Source: a bacterium (Candidatus Blackallbacteria) CG13_big_fil_rev_8_21_14_2_50_49_14 | GTDB lineage: Bacteria > Cyanobacteriota > Sericytochromatia > UBA7694 | NCBI GenBank assembly: GCA_002783405.1 | Contig: PFGG01000055.1 | Coordinates: 62,001 to 126,000, forward strand | Direction: 5' to 3' | Length of the DNA stretch: 64,000 nt | In this document: positions 17,739-27,446 of the stretch, one piece after another | How the letters are laid out: each line of letters opens with the position of its first letter | Numbering within the stretch: position 1 is the stretch's first letter | The notes under the pieces: generated by a model | Databases searched by the model: none | Seen by the model: only the letters and a program-made list of their open reading frames with translations | What the model was told of the DNA's origin: nothing | Made by a program: the position numbers and the translations under genes

Positions 17739-17852
17739 GGGGGTTTTCTCCTGGGTTTTAAAACAGGCAGAGTTCAAGAAAACTCAGCCGGAATTTAGCT
17801 TATTTTAGCATACTCAGGCCCCGTCAAATCGGTGATCGGAGTCCGTAATTTA

Positions 17853-20687
17853 TCAGCAACCATACGGATAACAACCTGAATGGGAAAATTCAAGCTCTTC
17901 ATAGGCTCCCATGCTGAAACCAGGGCCCGTCGGACGCTGACGCTGCAGAATATCGTAGATCGTGGCATAGACCGAACTGCCCGCATCCGCGATTTCACCT
18001 TCTATAGGGGGGGCCAGACCATCATCAGGGGTCATCCAGACCCCATCTGGCCCCATGGGCAGAATACTGCTGAGAAAAGGCGTATTGCTCAGGGTCAGAT
18101 TGCCACCTTGATCTTGAAGTGCCCCCCCTGTCGAGCTGGAGGTCAGCACATTGCCAATCCCATCTTCCAGGGCATTGTAAGCAAGACGAAGCGTGCCCAT
18201 AAAGGCATAGATATCATAGCCCGCATTGCCCCAGAAAACGCTGTTGCGCACATCTATACTGGAAGTAGAACCTGACATGCTGATTGCACTTCCAGAAGTG
18301 GAGTAATTGGTTGAATTGCCGAAAAATGTGGCCTGTGTCAGAATCGGCTGGGCTCCCCCAATGGAAAGTCCCCCGCCCCCAGCCATGCCAAAATTATTTG
18401 CAAAAACAATATTTTTGAGTTGCGGAACAGAAGCTGAATAGGTTTCAATATTCAACCCTCCGCCATAGGCCGCAACATTGTTTGCATTTTCAGAACGGTT
18501 ATAAAAGAAGACAATATTTTCAAGCAGCGGAGAACCCGAATGGCTAATTTCCATCCCTGCGCCACTGCGATAAGCATAGTTCTCTTGAATCACCAGATTG
18601 CGAAGGGTAGGGGAGGCGTTATCACACAGAATTCCAGCGCCCCGTGAATTTAAATTGCTGATATTGTCAATATCAGCCTGACCTCCCCGTACCGTGAACC
18701 CATCTAAAACAGTGCCTTGAGAAACACCCACAGCCTTGACCACATGGTAACTGTTGTCCTGGCGGTAAGTAACCCCAAGAAAGATCGGGGGACCGTCTGA
18801 ATAAAACGCATCGTCTTCATTCAGATCACCACTCAAAACCGTGGTATTTTCTGAAAAATTGCGCTCCATCTGGTCTTTTTCCAGACCTGTAAATCCCCCA
18901 TAAAGGGCTAGGTTGTCTTTCAAAACAAAGGCACGGCTCCGATCCCCTCCTGGCGCATCAGGAAAATAAACGCCGCCACGCACCCAGACTTCATCGCCCC
19001 CCTGGGCCGTATTCAAAGCCTGCTGTAGATCAGAAACAGCGCTGTCCCAGGAAAGCCCTGTACCATTGCTTTCAGCACCTGCATCGACAAAAATGACCCG
19101 ATTGTCAACAGTGAGGGGGCCAGGTGCAATGAGACGCTCTCCCTCACCTACCCGCAGTTCAATCAAACCCGTTTTCGCCCCACCAGGAATCCTTACCTGA
19201 AGTTCCGAATCACTGAGCACCTCATAATTGGCCTGAATGCCCACTTCACTTTCTCCAGGAAAAATCACACGGTAAACGGCGTTAAAATCCGTTCCCCTCA
19301 AGGTGAGTAGATCCCCAATCCGTCCTCGAGACGCCGAAATAGAAGACACCCCATAGCGGTAAAGACTGATCGGCTCAGAAACAGAACTTCCCACTTCTAC
19401 ACGCAACTCCTGCTCGCCAATGGCCCCCCAGGGCAGCTTGATTTCCAGTTCAGTGCTGGATGCATTGAGAATTTCAGCTTCCTGTTCCCCAATCAAAACT
19501 TTGTTACCGGCCAGGGTGGCATGAAAATTCTGCCCATAAATCCGAAGGGTCTCCCCTCCCGCCAGCTGAGATTTTGAGAGTTCCTCTACCACAGGCTGCA
19601 CAGGTACTAAAACAATCTGACCCAAAGCCAAATCTTCAGCACCTGTCGCCACCACCTGACGGGCATCAATGGCAGCGTACTCAGCCCCCCCTTCGACCCA
19701 AAACTCCAGGTGCCAACTGCCTGGGCGCAAACCTTCAAGATTAAAACTGCCATTGGCGGTCACTTCTAAAAGCGGATGACTGAAATCTGAGGTTTGAATC
19801 TTGAGATGGTCGCCTGTCGCAAGGCCCTGCACGGTACCTGTGAGATGCGCCAGGGGCAGGGTATAGTTTTTCTGCGTATCCAAAAGCGCCGGATTGCCTC
19901 CCGCTGCCCGCAAATCCGCAGCCAAAAGGGCGGCATTCAAACCGAGCGGATGCTGGCGGGTATACACATATTGGGGACGCGTGCCCTCAAGGCCCGTTAA
20001 TTGGTCAAGAAAATTCTGCAAAGCCACCAAATCAACTGACTTTGCCAAATCAGGATCCGAAAGCAAAAGCAAATTCATGACCTGGGCTGCAGGCGTGGTG
20101 CGAAAAGTCACCTCCTGGCTGACCGCCTCACTTCCGGGCCCCACCGCAAAAACAGCCTGAATCGTCGTTCCGGGAATGGGCTGTTTGTCAGAATTAAAGG
20201 CACTGATGGTTGCAAAACGCAAAGTACCCGCAGGCACATTTTCGAATAAAACGGTCAGTGGCTCACCTGTATTTTCAATCAGGTAGTCTTGCTCAGGGTG
20301 TTCAGGATCGCGCAAGGCATTCTGAGGGTAAATCAGCTCGGCCATCGGGGGAGCCTGAAGGCTCACGCGCAGATAGGCAAAGGTCTCAAAACCAGAGGGC
20401 TGATACACAGGCCCACCATCCAGTGTGGCCGCCTGGGTACGAAAAGATTGAAACAAAAGTCTTGGAACCTGCAGACGCATGGCAATTTTTGCCTTTTGAG
20501 CCCCCTGGTTCTGAATTTCGAGCACCCCTCCCAAAACAGGCGCCACCCGAGACCGGCTTGAATTTTGAGAAGACAGCGCAGAAGAAGGGTTTGCCCCCGG
20601 CAAAGGCTTTACAGCCACAGGCGCCAGACCCGACTGACAGGCCACAAGCAATAAACTTAAACTTAGAGCAAACAAACGTAACTTCAT
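17853..20687 (-). CDS. Large surface lipoprotein with IPT/TIG domains and right-handed beta-helix
   Basis: I start this at the ATG at 20687, which gives a clean lipoprotein signal (LSLSLLLVAC). It is the second gene of a pair, 1 nt after the previous stop, with GGAGG upstream. Order: a low-complexity linker, a beta-sandwich region with a carboxypeptidase-regulatory-like stretch (about 290-350), two IPT/TIG immunoglobulin-like repeats (about 370-530, 'GGETLRIYGQNF', 'GDLLTLRGTDF'), then a parallel beta-helix region ('FVDAGAESNGTGLSWDSAV...', repeating 'GAGI/LRNLVIQEN' coils). The C-terminus ends GCYPYGC. An adhesive or polysaccharide-binding surface role is likely by domain type. No catalytic motif was seen. 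Confidence 0.78.
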   Translation of the reverse strand: MKLRLFALSLSLLLVACQSGLAPVAVKPLPGANPSSALSSQNSSRSRVAPVLGGVLEIQNQGAQKAKIAMRLQVPRLLFQSFRTQAATLDGGPVYQPSGFETFAYLRVSLQAPPMAELIYPQNALRDPEHPEQDYLIENTGEPLTVLFENVPAGTLRFATISAFNSDKQPIPGTTIQAVFAVGPGSEAVSQEVTFRTTPAAQVMNLLLLSDPDLAKSVDLVALQNFLDQLTGLEGTRPQYVYTRQHPLGLNAALLAADLRAAGGNPALLDTQKNYTLPLAHLTGTVQGLATGDHLKIQTSDFSHPLLEVTANGSFNLEGLRPGSWHLEFWVEGGAEYAAIDARQVVATGAEDLALGQIVLVPVQPVVEELSKSQLAGGETLRIYGQNFHATLAGNKVLIGEQEAEILNASSTELEIKLPWGAIGEQELRVEVGSSVSEPISLYRYGVSSISASRGRIGDLLTLRGTDFNAVYRVIFPGESEVGIQANYEVLSDSELQVRIPGGAKTGLIELRVGEGERLIAPGPLTVDNRVIFVDAGAESNGTGLSWDSAVSDLQQALNTAQGGDEVWVRGGVYFPDAPGGDRSRAFVLKDNLALYGGFTGLEKDQMERNFSENTTVLSGDLNEDDAFYSDGPPIFLGVTYRQDNSYHVVKAVGVSQGTVLDGFTVRGGQADIDNISNLNSRGAGILCDNASPTLRNLVIQENYAYRSGAGMEISHSGSPLLENIVFFYNRSENANNVAAYGGGLNIETYSASVPQLKNIVFANNFGMAGGGGLSIGGAQPILTQATFFGNSTNYSTSGSAISMSGSTSSIDVRNSVFWGNAGYDIYAFMGTLRLAYNALEDGIGNVLTSSSTGGALQDQGGNLTLSNTPFLSSILPMGPDGVWMTPDDGLAPPIEGEIADAGSSVYATIYDILQRQRPTGPGFSMGAYEELEFSHSGCYPYGC

Positions 20688-20688
20688 T

Positions 20689-22272
20689 TTAATGATAGCC
20701 TCCATCAAGCTGAATCGCCCCCAAAAGAATTCCCACTGAGGCCGTAAATTCACCTCCCACCGTGGTCACACGTATCTGGCCCTGCCTTGCAAGCGAAGGC
20801 ACTTCCACCTGAATTTCACGGTCAGTCAAAGACACCACTGCAGCTTCATAGCCGCCGTCAAAAATCACCCGCACCGGGGCAAAGAAATTTTGCCCCCGTA
20901 TCACCAAGCGGCTGCCAATTGTCACCTGGGTGGGACTGAGCGATTCAAAAACAGGTGCGGGCCAAGGCGTGGCCGTCGGAGAGGGTTCTGTGGCAGAACC
21001 GCCACCCGTGGTGCGAGAACCCGTGGCCAGGGTTTGCACATCCAAAGGAACACTGCCACTTTCTCCTGCCGGATTACGGGCCCGCAACAGAAAATGGTAA
21101 GCCGTCTGTGGAGATAAACCATTCAAGGTAAAGGACGTAAAGGTATGACTGTCGGTCAAGACTTGTCCATTCAAGCTCAGGCTGTAGGCGCTCGCGCCAC
21201 TGACAGCCTCCCAGGCCAGACGCAGATAGGTATCCCCTGCTTCTTCAAGACGAAAACCGGCTGGACTGGCAGGAACGGTGAGAACAGAGGGAGAAGCACT
21301 CACAAGAGGTGAGGGCGTGGCCTGAACCGCCGAGGGCTGAGCAGAAGGCGCAGCCCCAGAAGCCTGAGGAGAAGCCGGCGAAACGGGGCTGGGACCACTG
21401 CCATTGCCCTGCGCGGGGCCTGTATTCTGGCCACTGTTCTTGCGACGATCCAGCTCAGCCTGAATGCGGGCTTTCAGATCAGCACTTAAAACAGGACTGT
21501 TCAATAATTGCTGAAGCAAAGGGGTTCCCATCAATCTCAGAATATGAAGCTGAGAGGCTTCAGGCTGAGCATTCAGCCAGCGCTCAAGAAAGGGCTGCCA
21601 GCTTTCCAAAAGAGGGGCACTGCGAAAGAGCAAAGTGGGCGCTTCCTGCTCTGTCAGCGCCTGGGTCACCCATTCGCCCCATTCAGAGAAGCCCTGGGGC
21701 CGACTGCGCAAACGCAGTGTAGCCGATTCAGCGGGAAAATCCGGCACAGAGAGTTGACTTTGCCCCAAAGGCAATTGCAGCGAGAGCAACCAGGGCTCGT
21801 TCGAGCGAATGCCTTCCCCACTGACTTCAAGCTCCAATTCAAGGGGAACAGGCCAAGAGGCCTCTAAATTGAGTCGGAATTCACGCAGAATATTGGTCAA
21901 TTCCATTTCTGCACGGGTGAGCTGAGAGGGCAAGATCTCGACCTGGGTGCGGGAGCGGCTCAGGGCTTTTTGTTGGTTATAGGCCAAAACGGTGACCTCT
22001 TTGGGGCCCACTGGCAAGCTCAGGCGATAACTTTGTTCAGGTGCGCTGCTGAGTTCCAGCTCCTTGACAAGGGGCTGGCTTAAACCGCTGCCACGAATCA
22101 GGACTCTGAAATAACGGGCTTCTGCAGGAATAGCCGCAATGCGTAGGTTTTGCGCCGGTATTTGCCAGTGAAAGAGCAACTGCCCCTGCATAGGAGGGCT
22201 CAAAACCATGGGCTGGCAACTGTTGAGCCCCAAACTCAATGTAAAAATCAGACTCCATAATCGAGCATGCAT
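20689..22272 (-). CDS. Lipoprotein with fibronectin type III and IPT/TIG domains
   Basis: This 527-residue protein has an N-terminal signal and lipobox-like 'LGLNSC'. The N-terminal half is beta-rich with 'VTVLAY' and 'ELELEVSG' strands. A Pro/Ser/Ala/Gln linker (about 280-335) leads to a fibronectin type III domain ('YLRLAWEAVSGASAYSLSLN', 'LSPQTAYHFLLRARN') and a C-terminal IPT/TIG domain ('SPTQVTIGSRLVIRGQNF'). It is the first gene of a pair with the beta-helix lipoprotein, and the two probably form one surface system. Function is otherwise unknown. Confidence 0.75.
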   Translation of the reverse strand: MHARLWSLIFTLSLGLNSCQPMVLSPPMQGQLLFHWQIPAQNLRIAAIPAEARYFRVLIRGSGLSQPLVKELELSSAPEQSYRLSLPVGPKEVTVLAYNQQKALSRSRTQVEILPSQLTRAEMELTNILREFRLNLEASWPVPLELELEVSGEGIRSNEPWLLSLQLPLGQSQLSVPDFPAESATLRLRSRPQGFSEWGEWVTQALTEQEAPTLLFRSAPLLESWQPFLERWLNAQPEASQLHILRLMGTPLLQQLLNSPVLSADLKARIQAELDRRKNSGQNTGPAQGNGSGPSPVSPASPQASGAAPSAQPSAVQATPSPLVSASPSVLTVPASPAGFRLEEAGDTYLRLAWEAVSGASAYSLSLNGQVLTDSHTFTSFTLNGLSPQTAYHFLLRARNPAGESGSVPLDVQTLATGSRTTGGGSATEPSPTATPWPAPVFESLSPTQVTIGSRLVIRGQNFFAPVRVIFDGGYEAAVVSLTDREIQVEVPSLARQGQIRVTTVGGEFTASVGILLGAIQLDGGYH

Positions 22273-22509
22273 AATACAGCCCCCTTTCCCCCCTGTTTTC
22301 AGTTTAATTCGGGGAGAAAAGATTTAGATTGAGCAAGGTCAGGGGAATGACTTGATCCTCGTCAAAGATTCTGAGGGATGATCCTGAAAAATTTGCCCAC
22401 CTGCGTCCAGGTTTGAGAAACCCACTGCGAAGAGAACTCGGGCGAGCCAGGGGAAATATGCTAAACTACATGGAAAAATTCACCCATCAAGACCGCAAGA
22501 GGGACTCGC

Positions 22510-24240
22510 ATGCATTTGGCAAAACCGTGGATCCGTTGGAGTATGGCAGCTTTACTGGCCAGTCTGGCCCTTTCTCCTTTAAGCGCATGCCGTCCTCCCG
22601 TGGGCAATAAAACGGTTTACCGCAGCGCCTTTGAAGGCGATGTGCCTTCACTGGATCCGATTCAGATCGGCGATACCCAATCCCATGATGTGGGCCACAA
22701 TATCTACAATGGCCTGGTTTGCTACCGCCCCCGAATGACAGGCCCCAACCAAAAGCTCTCTGATTTAGTGCCCGATCTGGCGGAGTCCTGGACAGTTTCA
22801 CCCGATGGCAAGACCTATACCTTTAAACTGCGCCAAGGCGTCAAATTCCACAATGGAGATGACTTCAGCGCTGAAGACGTCAAATTTTCAATCGAGCGTC
22901 TGGCAGACCCCCGCAATGCCTCCAAAGGGCTCTGGACCCTCGACGCACTTTCACTCGAAGGACTGGATGCCTACCAAAAAGCCTGTCAGGCCGGTCAAGA
23001 CGTGCATCTCGACAGTGTCAAAGTCTTGGATAAATACACAATCTCTCTCACTCTGAAAGATGTAATTCCTTTTGCCATGCACGTTTTGGCCATGTCCTAC
23101 TACTATATCGTGCCACGCAACGAAGTCAAAAAATGGGGCGATCAGTTTTCTTTCCATGCCACGGGTACCGGCCCCTTTATTCTCAAGGAATGGAAATCCA
23201 ATCAAAAACTGGTGCTTGAAAAAAATCCCCACTATTTTGAGCCAGGCATTCCCAAGCTCGATGAGCTGCGCTACTATATCGTGCCCGATGAAAATATCCG
23301 CCTGCTCTGGTTTGAAAATGGCGAACTGGATCACCTGGAGCCCCCGATCCCCGCAGCCAGCTTCGACCGGATTTTATCCGACCCCAAATGGAATAAATTT
23401 GGCAACAAAGCCCTGCGTAAAATTGAAAGTCTGAATGATCCGGCCCAATCCAATGTGATCAAAGACAAGGAATGGACGATTCAATATCTGGGCATGGACA
23501 CCCAATCTGAACCCTTTAAGGATCGGCGCGTGCGCCAGGCTTTTAACTATGCCGTGAATAAGCGCAAGATCATTGATGTGGTTCGCAACGGACGCGGTAT
23601 TCCCGCCCGTGGGGTTTTGCCCCATGGCTTTCCGGCCTTTAAAGCCGATCGCTCAATCCCCTATCCCTATGATCTGCAAAAAGCCAAGGCCCTGATGGCC
23701 CAAGCGGGTTGGACCGACAGCAATGGCGATGGGATTTTGGATAAAAATGGCAAACCCCTGAAAATGGCTTTCTGGCACAATCAAAGTGCAATCTACGCCA
23801 TGCTGGGTGCAGCCGTTCAAGCCGATCTTCGCGATCTCGGCATCGATATCGAAGTGAAATCTATGGAATGGGCTTCGTATATTGAAAAGATCAAACGCAA
23901 TGAAGCGACTTTCTTCCGCTTTGGCTGGGCCGCAGATTATCCCGACCCCGACAATTATCTCTGGACCCTCTTCAACAGCCGCAATATTGGGCAGGACAAT
24001 GTCACCCGCTACAATAACCCCACCTTTGATACCCTGGTTAACAAAGCCCGCACCACCGTCAATTGGCAAGAGCGAGAAAAACTCTACCAGGATGCTGAAA
24101 GTATGATTATTGAAGACGCTCCCTGGGTCTTTTTATACACCAATGTCGAATACAAACTCGTGCAACCCTATGTCAGAGGCCAGCAAATGCACCCCCTGAT
24201 TCGCAACGAGATGAGTTTCGTAGAAATACTGCCCCACTGA
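22510..24240 (+). CDS. Peptide-type ABC transporter substrate-binding lipoprotein (SBP_bac_5)
   Basis: This 576-residue family 5 solute-binding protein (DppA/OppA type) has a lipobox 'LSPLSAC'. Conserved blocks include 'PDLAESWTVSPDGKTYTFKLRQGVKFHNGD', here seen as separate segments near residues 95-120, and 'DRRVRQAFNYAVNK' near 340. Such proteins deliver peptides or nickel complexes to a Dpp-like transporter. No permease or ATPase gene follows; the stop overlaps the rbgA start by 1 nt. A GAGGG site precedes the ATG. Confidence 0.93.
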   Translation: MHLAKPWIRWSMAALLASLALSPLSACRPPVGNKTVYRSAFEGDVPSLDPIQIGDTQSHDVGHNIYNGLVCYRPRMTGPNQKLSDLVPDLAESWTVSPDGKTYTFKLRQGVKFHNGDDFSAEDVKFSIERLADPRNASKGLWTLDALSLEGLDAYQKACQAGQDVHLDSVKVLDKYTISLTLKDVIPFAMHVLAMSYYYIVPRNEVKKWGDQFSFHATGTGPFILKEWKSNQKLVLEKNPHYFEPGIPKLDELRYYIVPDENIRLLWFENGELDHLEPPIPAASFDRILSDPKWNKFGNKALRKIESLNDPAQSNVIKDKEWTIQYLGMDTQSEPFKDRRVRQAFNYAVNKRKIIDVVRNGRGIPARGVLPHGFPAFKADRSIPYPYDLQKAKALMAQAGWTDSNGDGILDKNGKPLKMAFWHNQSAIYAMLGAAVQADLRDLGIDIEVKSMEWASYIEKIKRNEATFFRFGWAADYPDPDNYLWTLFNSRNIGQDNVTRYNNPTFDTLVNKARTTVNWQEREKLYQDAESMIIEDAPWVFLYTNVEYKLVQPYVRGQQMHPLIRNEMSFVEILPH

Positions 24241-25079
24241 TGACCACCGAAGATCGTCTGATTCAATGGTATCCGGGCCATATCGCCAAGGCCCAGCGCC
24301 AGCTCAAAGAAAAATTGGGCATGGTCGATTGTGTGGTGGAACTGGTAGACGCCCGTCTGCCTATCAGCAGCCATTTTCCCTTCGTTGACGAATTGCTGGG
24401 CAGCAAAAACCGGATCATCGCCATCAATAAATCGGATTTGGCCCCGGCAGAAAGTCTTGCAAAAGCCTTGGAATACTGGCAAGAAAAGGGCTTTCCGGCG
24501 GTCGCATTGAATATTCCCGAACGCCAGGGCGTACAGGAACTGCGCAAAGAACTTCAGCGTTTTCATGAAGCCCTGTCTGCCCGTATGAAACAACGGGGCC
24601 GCCTGCCCCGCAAGCTGCGCACCCTGATCATGGGGCTGCCCAATGTGGGCAAATCAACCCTGATCAATGCCCTGATCAACAAGCGCTCAATGAAAGTCGG
24701 CGACAAGCCGGGTGTCACCAAGAGTTTGCAATGGGTCAGTATTGCCAAGGATCTCGAACTGCTCGACAGCCCCGGTGTGATTCCGCCCAAACTGGAAGAT
24801 CAGCATGTCGCGCTCAAACTGGCTTTGATTGGCTCTGTCAGCCAGCATTCAGCCCCGCCGATCCAATTGGCAGAACTGGGTTTGAAACTGCTGCATGAGG
24901 AGTTTCCAGGCTATCTGCAAAAAGCCTTTGGTCAAGACCCGATTTACTTACCCGATGTGGGGCGCATGCGTAATTTTCTGCAAAAGGGCGGAGAAATTGA
25001 TCTGGATCGCACAGCCATTTCGTTTCTCAGCGATCTGCGCAGCGGCAAATTGCCGCTGCTCTGCCTCGAAAACTTTTAG
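24240..25079 (+). CDS. rbgA: Ribosome biogenesis GTPase RbgA (YlqF)
   Basis: This 279-residue circularly permuted GTPase assembles the 50S subunit in bacteria. Motifs appear in permuted order: NKSD (G4) first, then GLPNVGKST (G1), then DSPGVI (G3), after the N-terminal 'WYPGHIAKAQRQLKE'. The usual length is about 280. The ATG is fused to the preceding stop as TGATG, so translation is coupled to the binding-protein gene, which is an unexpected partner. Confidence 0.95.
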   Translation: MTTEDRLIQWYPGHIAKAQRQLKEKLGMVDCVVELVDARLPISSHFPFVDELLGSKNRIIAINKSDLAPAESLAKALEYWQEKGFPAVALNIPERQGVQELRKELQRFHEALSARMKQRGRLPRKLRTLIMGLPNVGKSTLINALINKRSMKVGDKPGVTKSLQWVSIAKDLELLDSPGVIPPKLEDQHVALKLALIGSVSQHSAPPIQLAELGLKLLHEEFPGYLQKAFGQDPIYLPDVGRMRNFLQKGGEIDLDRTAISFLSDLRSGKLPLLCLENF

Positions 25080-25144
25080 CGATTTGCTTCAGCGCCCAGT
25101 TGCGCCTAAAATGAAGCTAATATCAAAAGCAGAGGGGCAACAGC

Positions 25145-26302
25145 ATGGAACTGATCTATGGCTTATTGCATAAAATCCCGTTTTTTCAGAATCTTCCCTA
25201 TGAAACCTTAAAGTCCTTGGTAGATACAGGTTCTATTCAAGAAATAGAGCCGGATCAAACCCTTTTTCATGAGGGCGACGCAGGAGATGCCCTCTATCTG
25301 ATTCTCTCCGGCGAAGTCGCCATTCTCGCGAAAAATGATCAGGGAGAAGACATTCCCTTGGCAAGCCTTGAAGGGGGTTCCTTTTTTGGCGAACTGGCCC
25401 TGGCCGAAGGGGGTGTCAGAACTGCCACCGCAATCACACAAAGCCCCTGCCAGCTTTTCAAGCTGAAACGGGAAGCCTTTTTCGCCCAAATGGCAGCTTC
25501 TCCCAAATTGCTCTCGCAGGTGATTTCAGCGATCAGCGAAAAGGTGCGCAGCGCCAACCAGCACCTGTTTCAGGAACAATTGCAGAAACAGGCCCTGCAA
25601 CTTGAAATCGGGCGTGTGCAACGCCAAACCGTTACCCGCATGGTACACGGACTTTCTCAAGAACTGAATGCCCCCCTGCAGAGCGCCAATGCCCAATTGG
25701 ATCAGCTGCTAAACGGGCTCAGCCCCGAAAAACAAGCCCAAGGAGAAGAACTGCGCTTTCAACTCAACCGGGCCCAATTGCTGGTACAATCCCTGCAAGC
25801 TGTCGCCCCCGGTGAAATCTTCGCCCGCCGCGAAGATCTGCTCTGGCCCCATTTTTTCGCGCAGTTTCAAGAACTTTACCGCGCCAGCAGTTTTCGCAAG
25901 CTGCCGCTGGAACTGCATCTTTCCCCTGAAGCCTCACCGGAACTCTGGCAGGGCTACCCCTCGCAGATGAGCGAAGTCTTGATGCATTTGATCAGCAATT
26001 GCGAAGCACATGCCTATCCACTGTCTGATGATCCTGTTGGCCTGAGCCTGGATCTTGATGGGGAGCATTTTATTCTGCGCGTACAGGATACGGGCTTGGG
26101 CATTGCGCCCCAGATCCTGCCCCAGATTCGCACTCCCTTTTTCTCAACCCGCAAGGCGGAAGGCTACAGTGGTTTGGGGCTGGCCGTGGTCGACAATCTG
26201 GTCTCTTCAGTCTTGGGCGGCGAAATGACGATTGACTCCGAAGCTGGCACAGGCACCACCGTGACTTTGCGTTTTCCCCGCCAGGCCCCGCAGCAGAGTT
26301 AA
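25145..26302 (+). CDS. Cyclic-nucleotide-binding histidine-kinase-like protein lacking the phospho-His
   Basis: This 385-residue cytoplasmic protein has an N-terminal cNMP-binding/CRP-type domain (about 1-125; 'GDAGDALYLILSGEVAI', 'FFGELALAEGGVRTATA'), then a coiled helix leading to a HisKA-like dimerisation helix and a GHKL ATPase with N box (LISNCEAHAY), G1 (DTGLGIAP), F box (TPFFSTR) and G2 (SGLGLAVV). In the H box 'SQELNAPL' the position normally held by His is Gln172; a His sits four residues earlier (His168). It may therefore be a non-canonical kinase or a pure sensor ATPase. An AGAGGGG site precedes the ATG. No response regulator is adjacent. Confidence 0.85.
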   Translation: MELIYGLLHKIPFFQNLPYETLKSLVDTGSIQEIEPDQTLFHEGDAGDALYLILSGEVAILAKNDQGEDIPLASLEGGSFFGELALAEGGVRTATAITQSPCQLFKLKREAFFAQMAASPKLLSQVISAISEKVRSANQHLFQEQLQKQALQLEIGRVQRQTVTRMVHGLSQELNAPLQSANAQLDQLLNGLSPEKQAQGEELRFQLNRAQLLVQSLQAVAPGEIFARREDLLWPHFFAQFQELYRASSFRKLPLELHLSPEASPELWQGYPSQMSEVLMHLISNCEAHAYPLSDDPVGLSLDLDGEHFILRVQDTGLGIAPQILPQIRTPFFSTRKAEGYSGLGLAVVDNLVSSVLGGEMTIDSEAGTGTTVTLRFPRQAPQQS

Positions 26303-26329
26303 AAAGCTATTGAAGTCGTTCAGAGGAAA

Positions 26330-27244
26330 TCAATGCCCCAGCGAACGGCCTGCAGCCGAACCCAAAGCATAGGCCGGTCTTTTATCTCCCACCACATAAA
26401 CCGTGCTGTGGGCCATGACATGGAGCGTGTCGCTGACAGTTTCCACGACCGTATCAGCTGCGTGTTCTAAAATATCGCCACTGACCAGTAAACTGGTCTG
26501 CCCCACCTGTTTCCAGGAAGCCAGTGTATTGCCTGAGCCCGGAAAGAATTCCGCGCTGGGAACAGCGACGATGCTGGGCAAGAGTTCTGGGGAATGTAAA
26601 ACCACATCGGCCAGTCCCGCTTCGGTATAAGCCTGGGGATGGGAGCTAAAGGCAAATTTACGCAATTCAGTCTCGGTGAGTTTTCCGAGGGTACCAGCCT
26701 GATAACGCGCAACCAGGTAATCGGTAATCGCTTTCTGCAAGAGCAGGCCTGTTTTCTCAACCCAGCGACGGGTGGTGGGCTCGGCCATCAGGGTCTGGTT
26801 GTTCATAAACTTCTGATTGTAATGTTTGCCATAGCCCAGAGGGTAGCCCTTTTCGCCAAAGGGGCCAAGGTATTGTTCAATTGCCTCATAATAACTATAC
26901 GTGTGTGCGGCCTGAGCCCCCCCGACCTGCTCGGCTTCGAGCCAGGCACGCAAAGCCTTCGCGCCTTCCGCCGTGGGGGGCGCATTTTTATCTGGAGGGG
27001 AGAGTACTGGCTTTGGAGAAGTGAGCTGGGGCTGGGAGAAGAGGGGTTGAGAGAGAATCGGAACCAGATTTTTGCGGGAAGTCTTTGCTGTAGGGGAAAG
27101 GGTCAGCCTAGAGGTCAGTTGCAGTTCGGGAGAGCTTGATCTTTGTCTTACTTGGGAAGAGCACATGGCCTGGGCTGGAAGAACGGCCAGCTGAGACAGG
27201 GGTTGATATCTGTTTTCGGCGTAAAGTCTCTGGATCGAAGCCAT
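26330..27244 (-). CDS. Protein of unknown function
   Basis: I do not recognise this 304-residue protein. Residues 1-90 are Ser/Pro/Gln-rich and probably disordered. The rest is mixed alpha/beta, with an aromatic segment 'YSYYEAIEQYLGPFGEKGYPLGYGKHYNQKF' (about residues 115-145) that suggests a folded domain. There is no signal peptide, so it may be cytoplasmic or exported by a non-Sec route. An AAGG site lies 9 nt before the ATG, and a TATAAT on the minus strand (27285-27280) is a possible -10. The gene is alone, convergent with the kinase-like gene. Confidence 0.6.
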   Translation of the reverse strand: MASIQRLYAENRYQPLSQLAVLPAQAMCSSQVRQRSSSPELQLTSRLTLSPTAKTSRKNLVPILSQPLFSQPQLTSPKPVLSPPDKNAPPTAEGAKALRAWLEAEQVGGAQAAHTYSYYEAIEQYLGPFGEKGYPLGYGKHYNQKFMNNQTLMAEPTTRRWVEKTGLLLQKAITDYLVARYQAGTLGKLTETELRKFAFSSHPQAYTEAGLADVVLHSPELLPSIVAVPSAEFFPGSGNTLASWKQVGQTSLLVSGDILEHAADTVVETVSDTLHVMAHSTVYVVGDKRPAYALGSAAGRSLGH

Positions 27245-27446
27245 ATATGAAAACCTTATTTACTATGGTTTATATAAAAATTATACTATACTTAACCTAA
27301 ATTTAAAATCTTAAATTAAAATTTAATATTTTGAGATCTCTTTTAAGAGAGAATTCCTGGGGTTGGCTGAGGAGATTTGTAAACCTAGAAAGATGAACTG
27401 TGCATTTTTGAAACGTAGCGACACACCCTTTGTTGCAGAAGATTTC

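Noticed and set aside
17739-17852. Riboswitch upstream of the BioY-like gene
   Set aside because: I could not see conserved biotin, cobalamin or other riboswitch elements; only weak promoter-like sequences are present.
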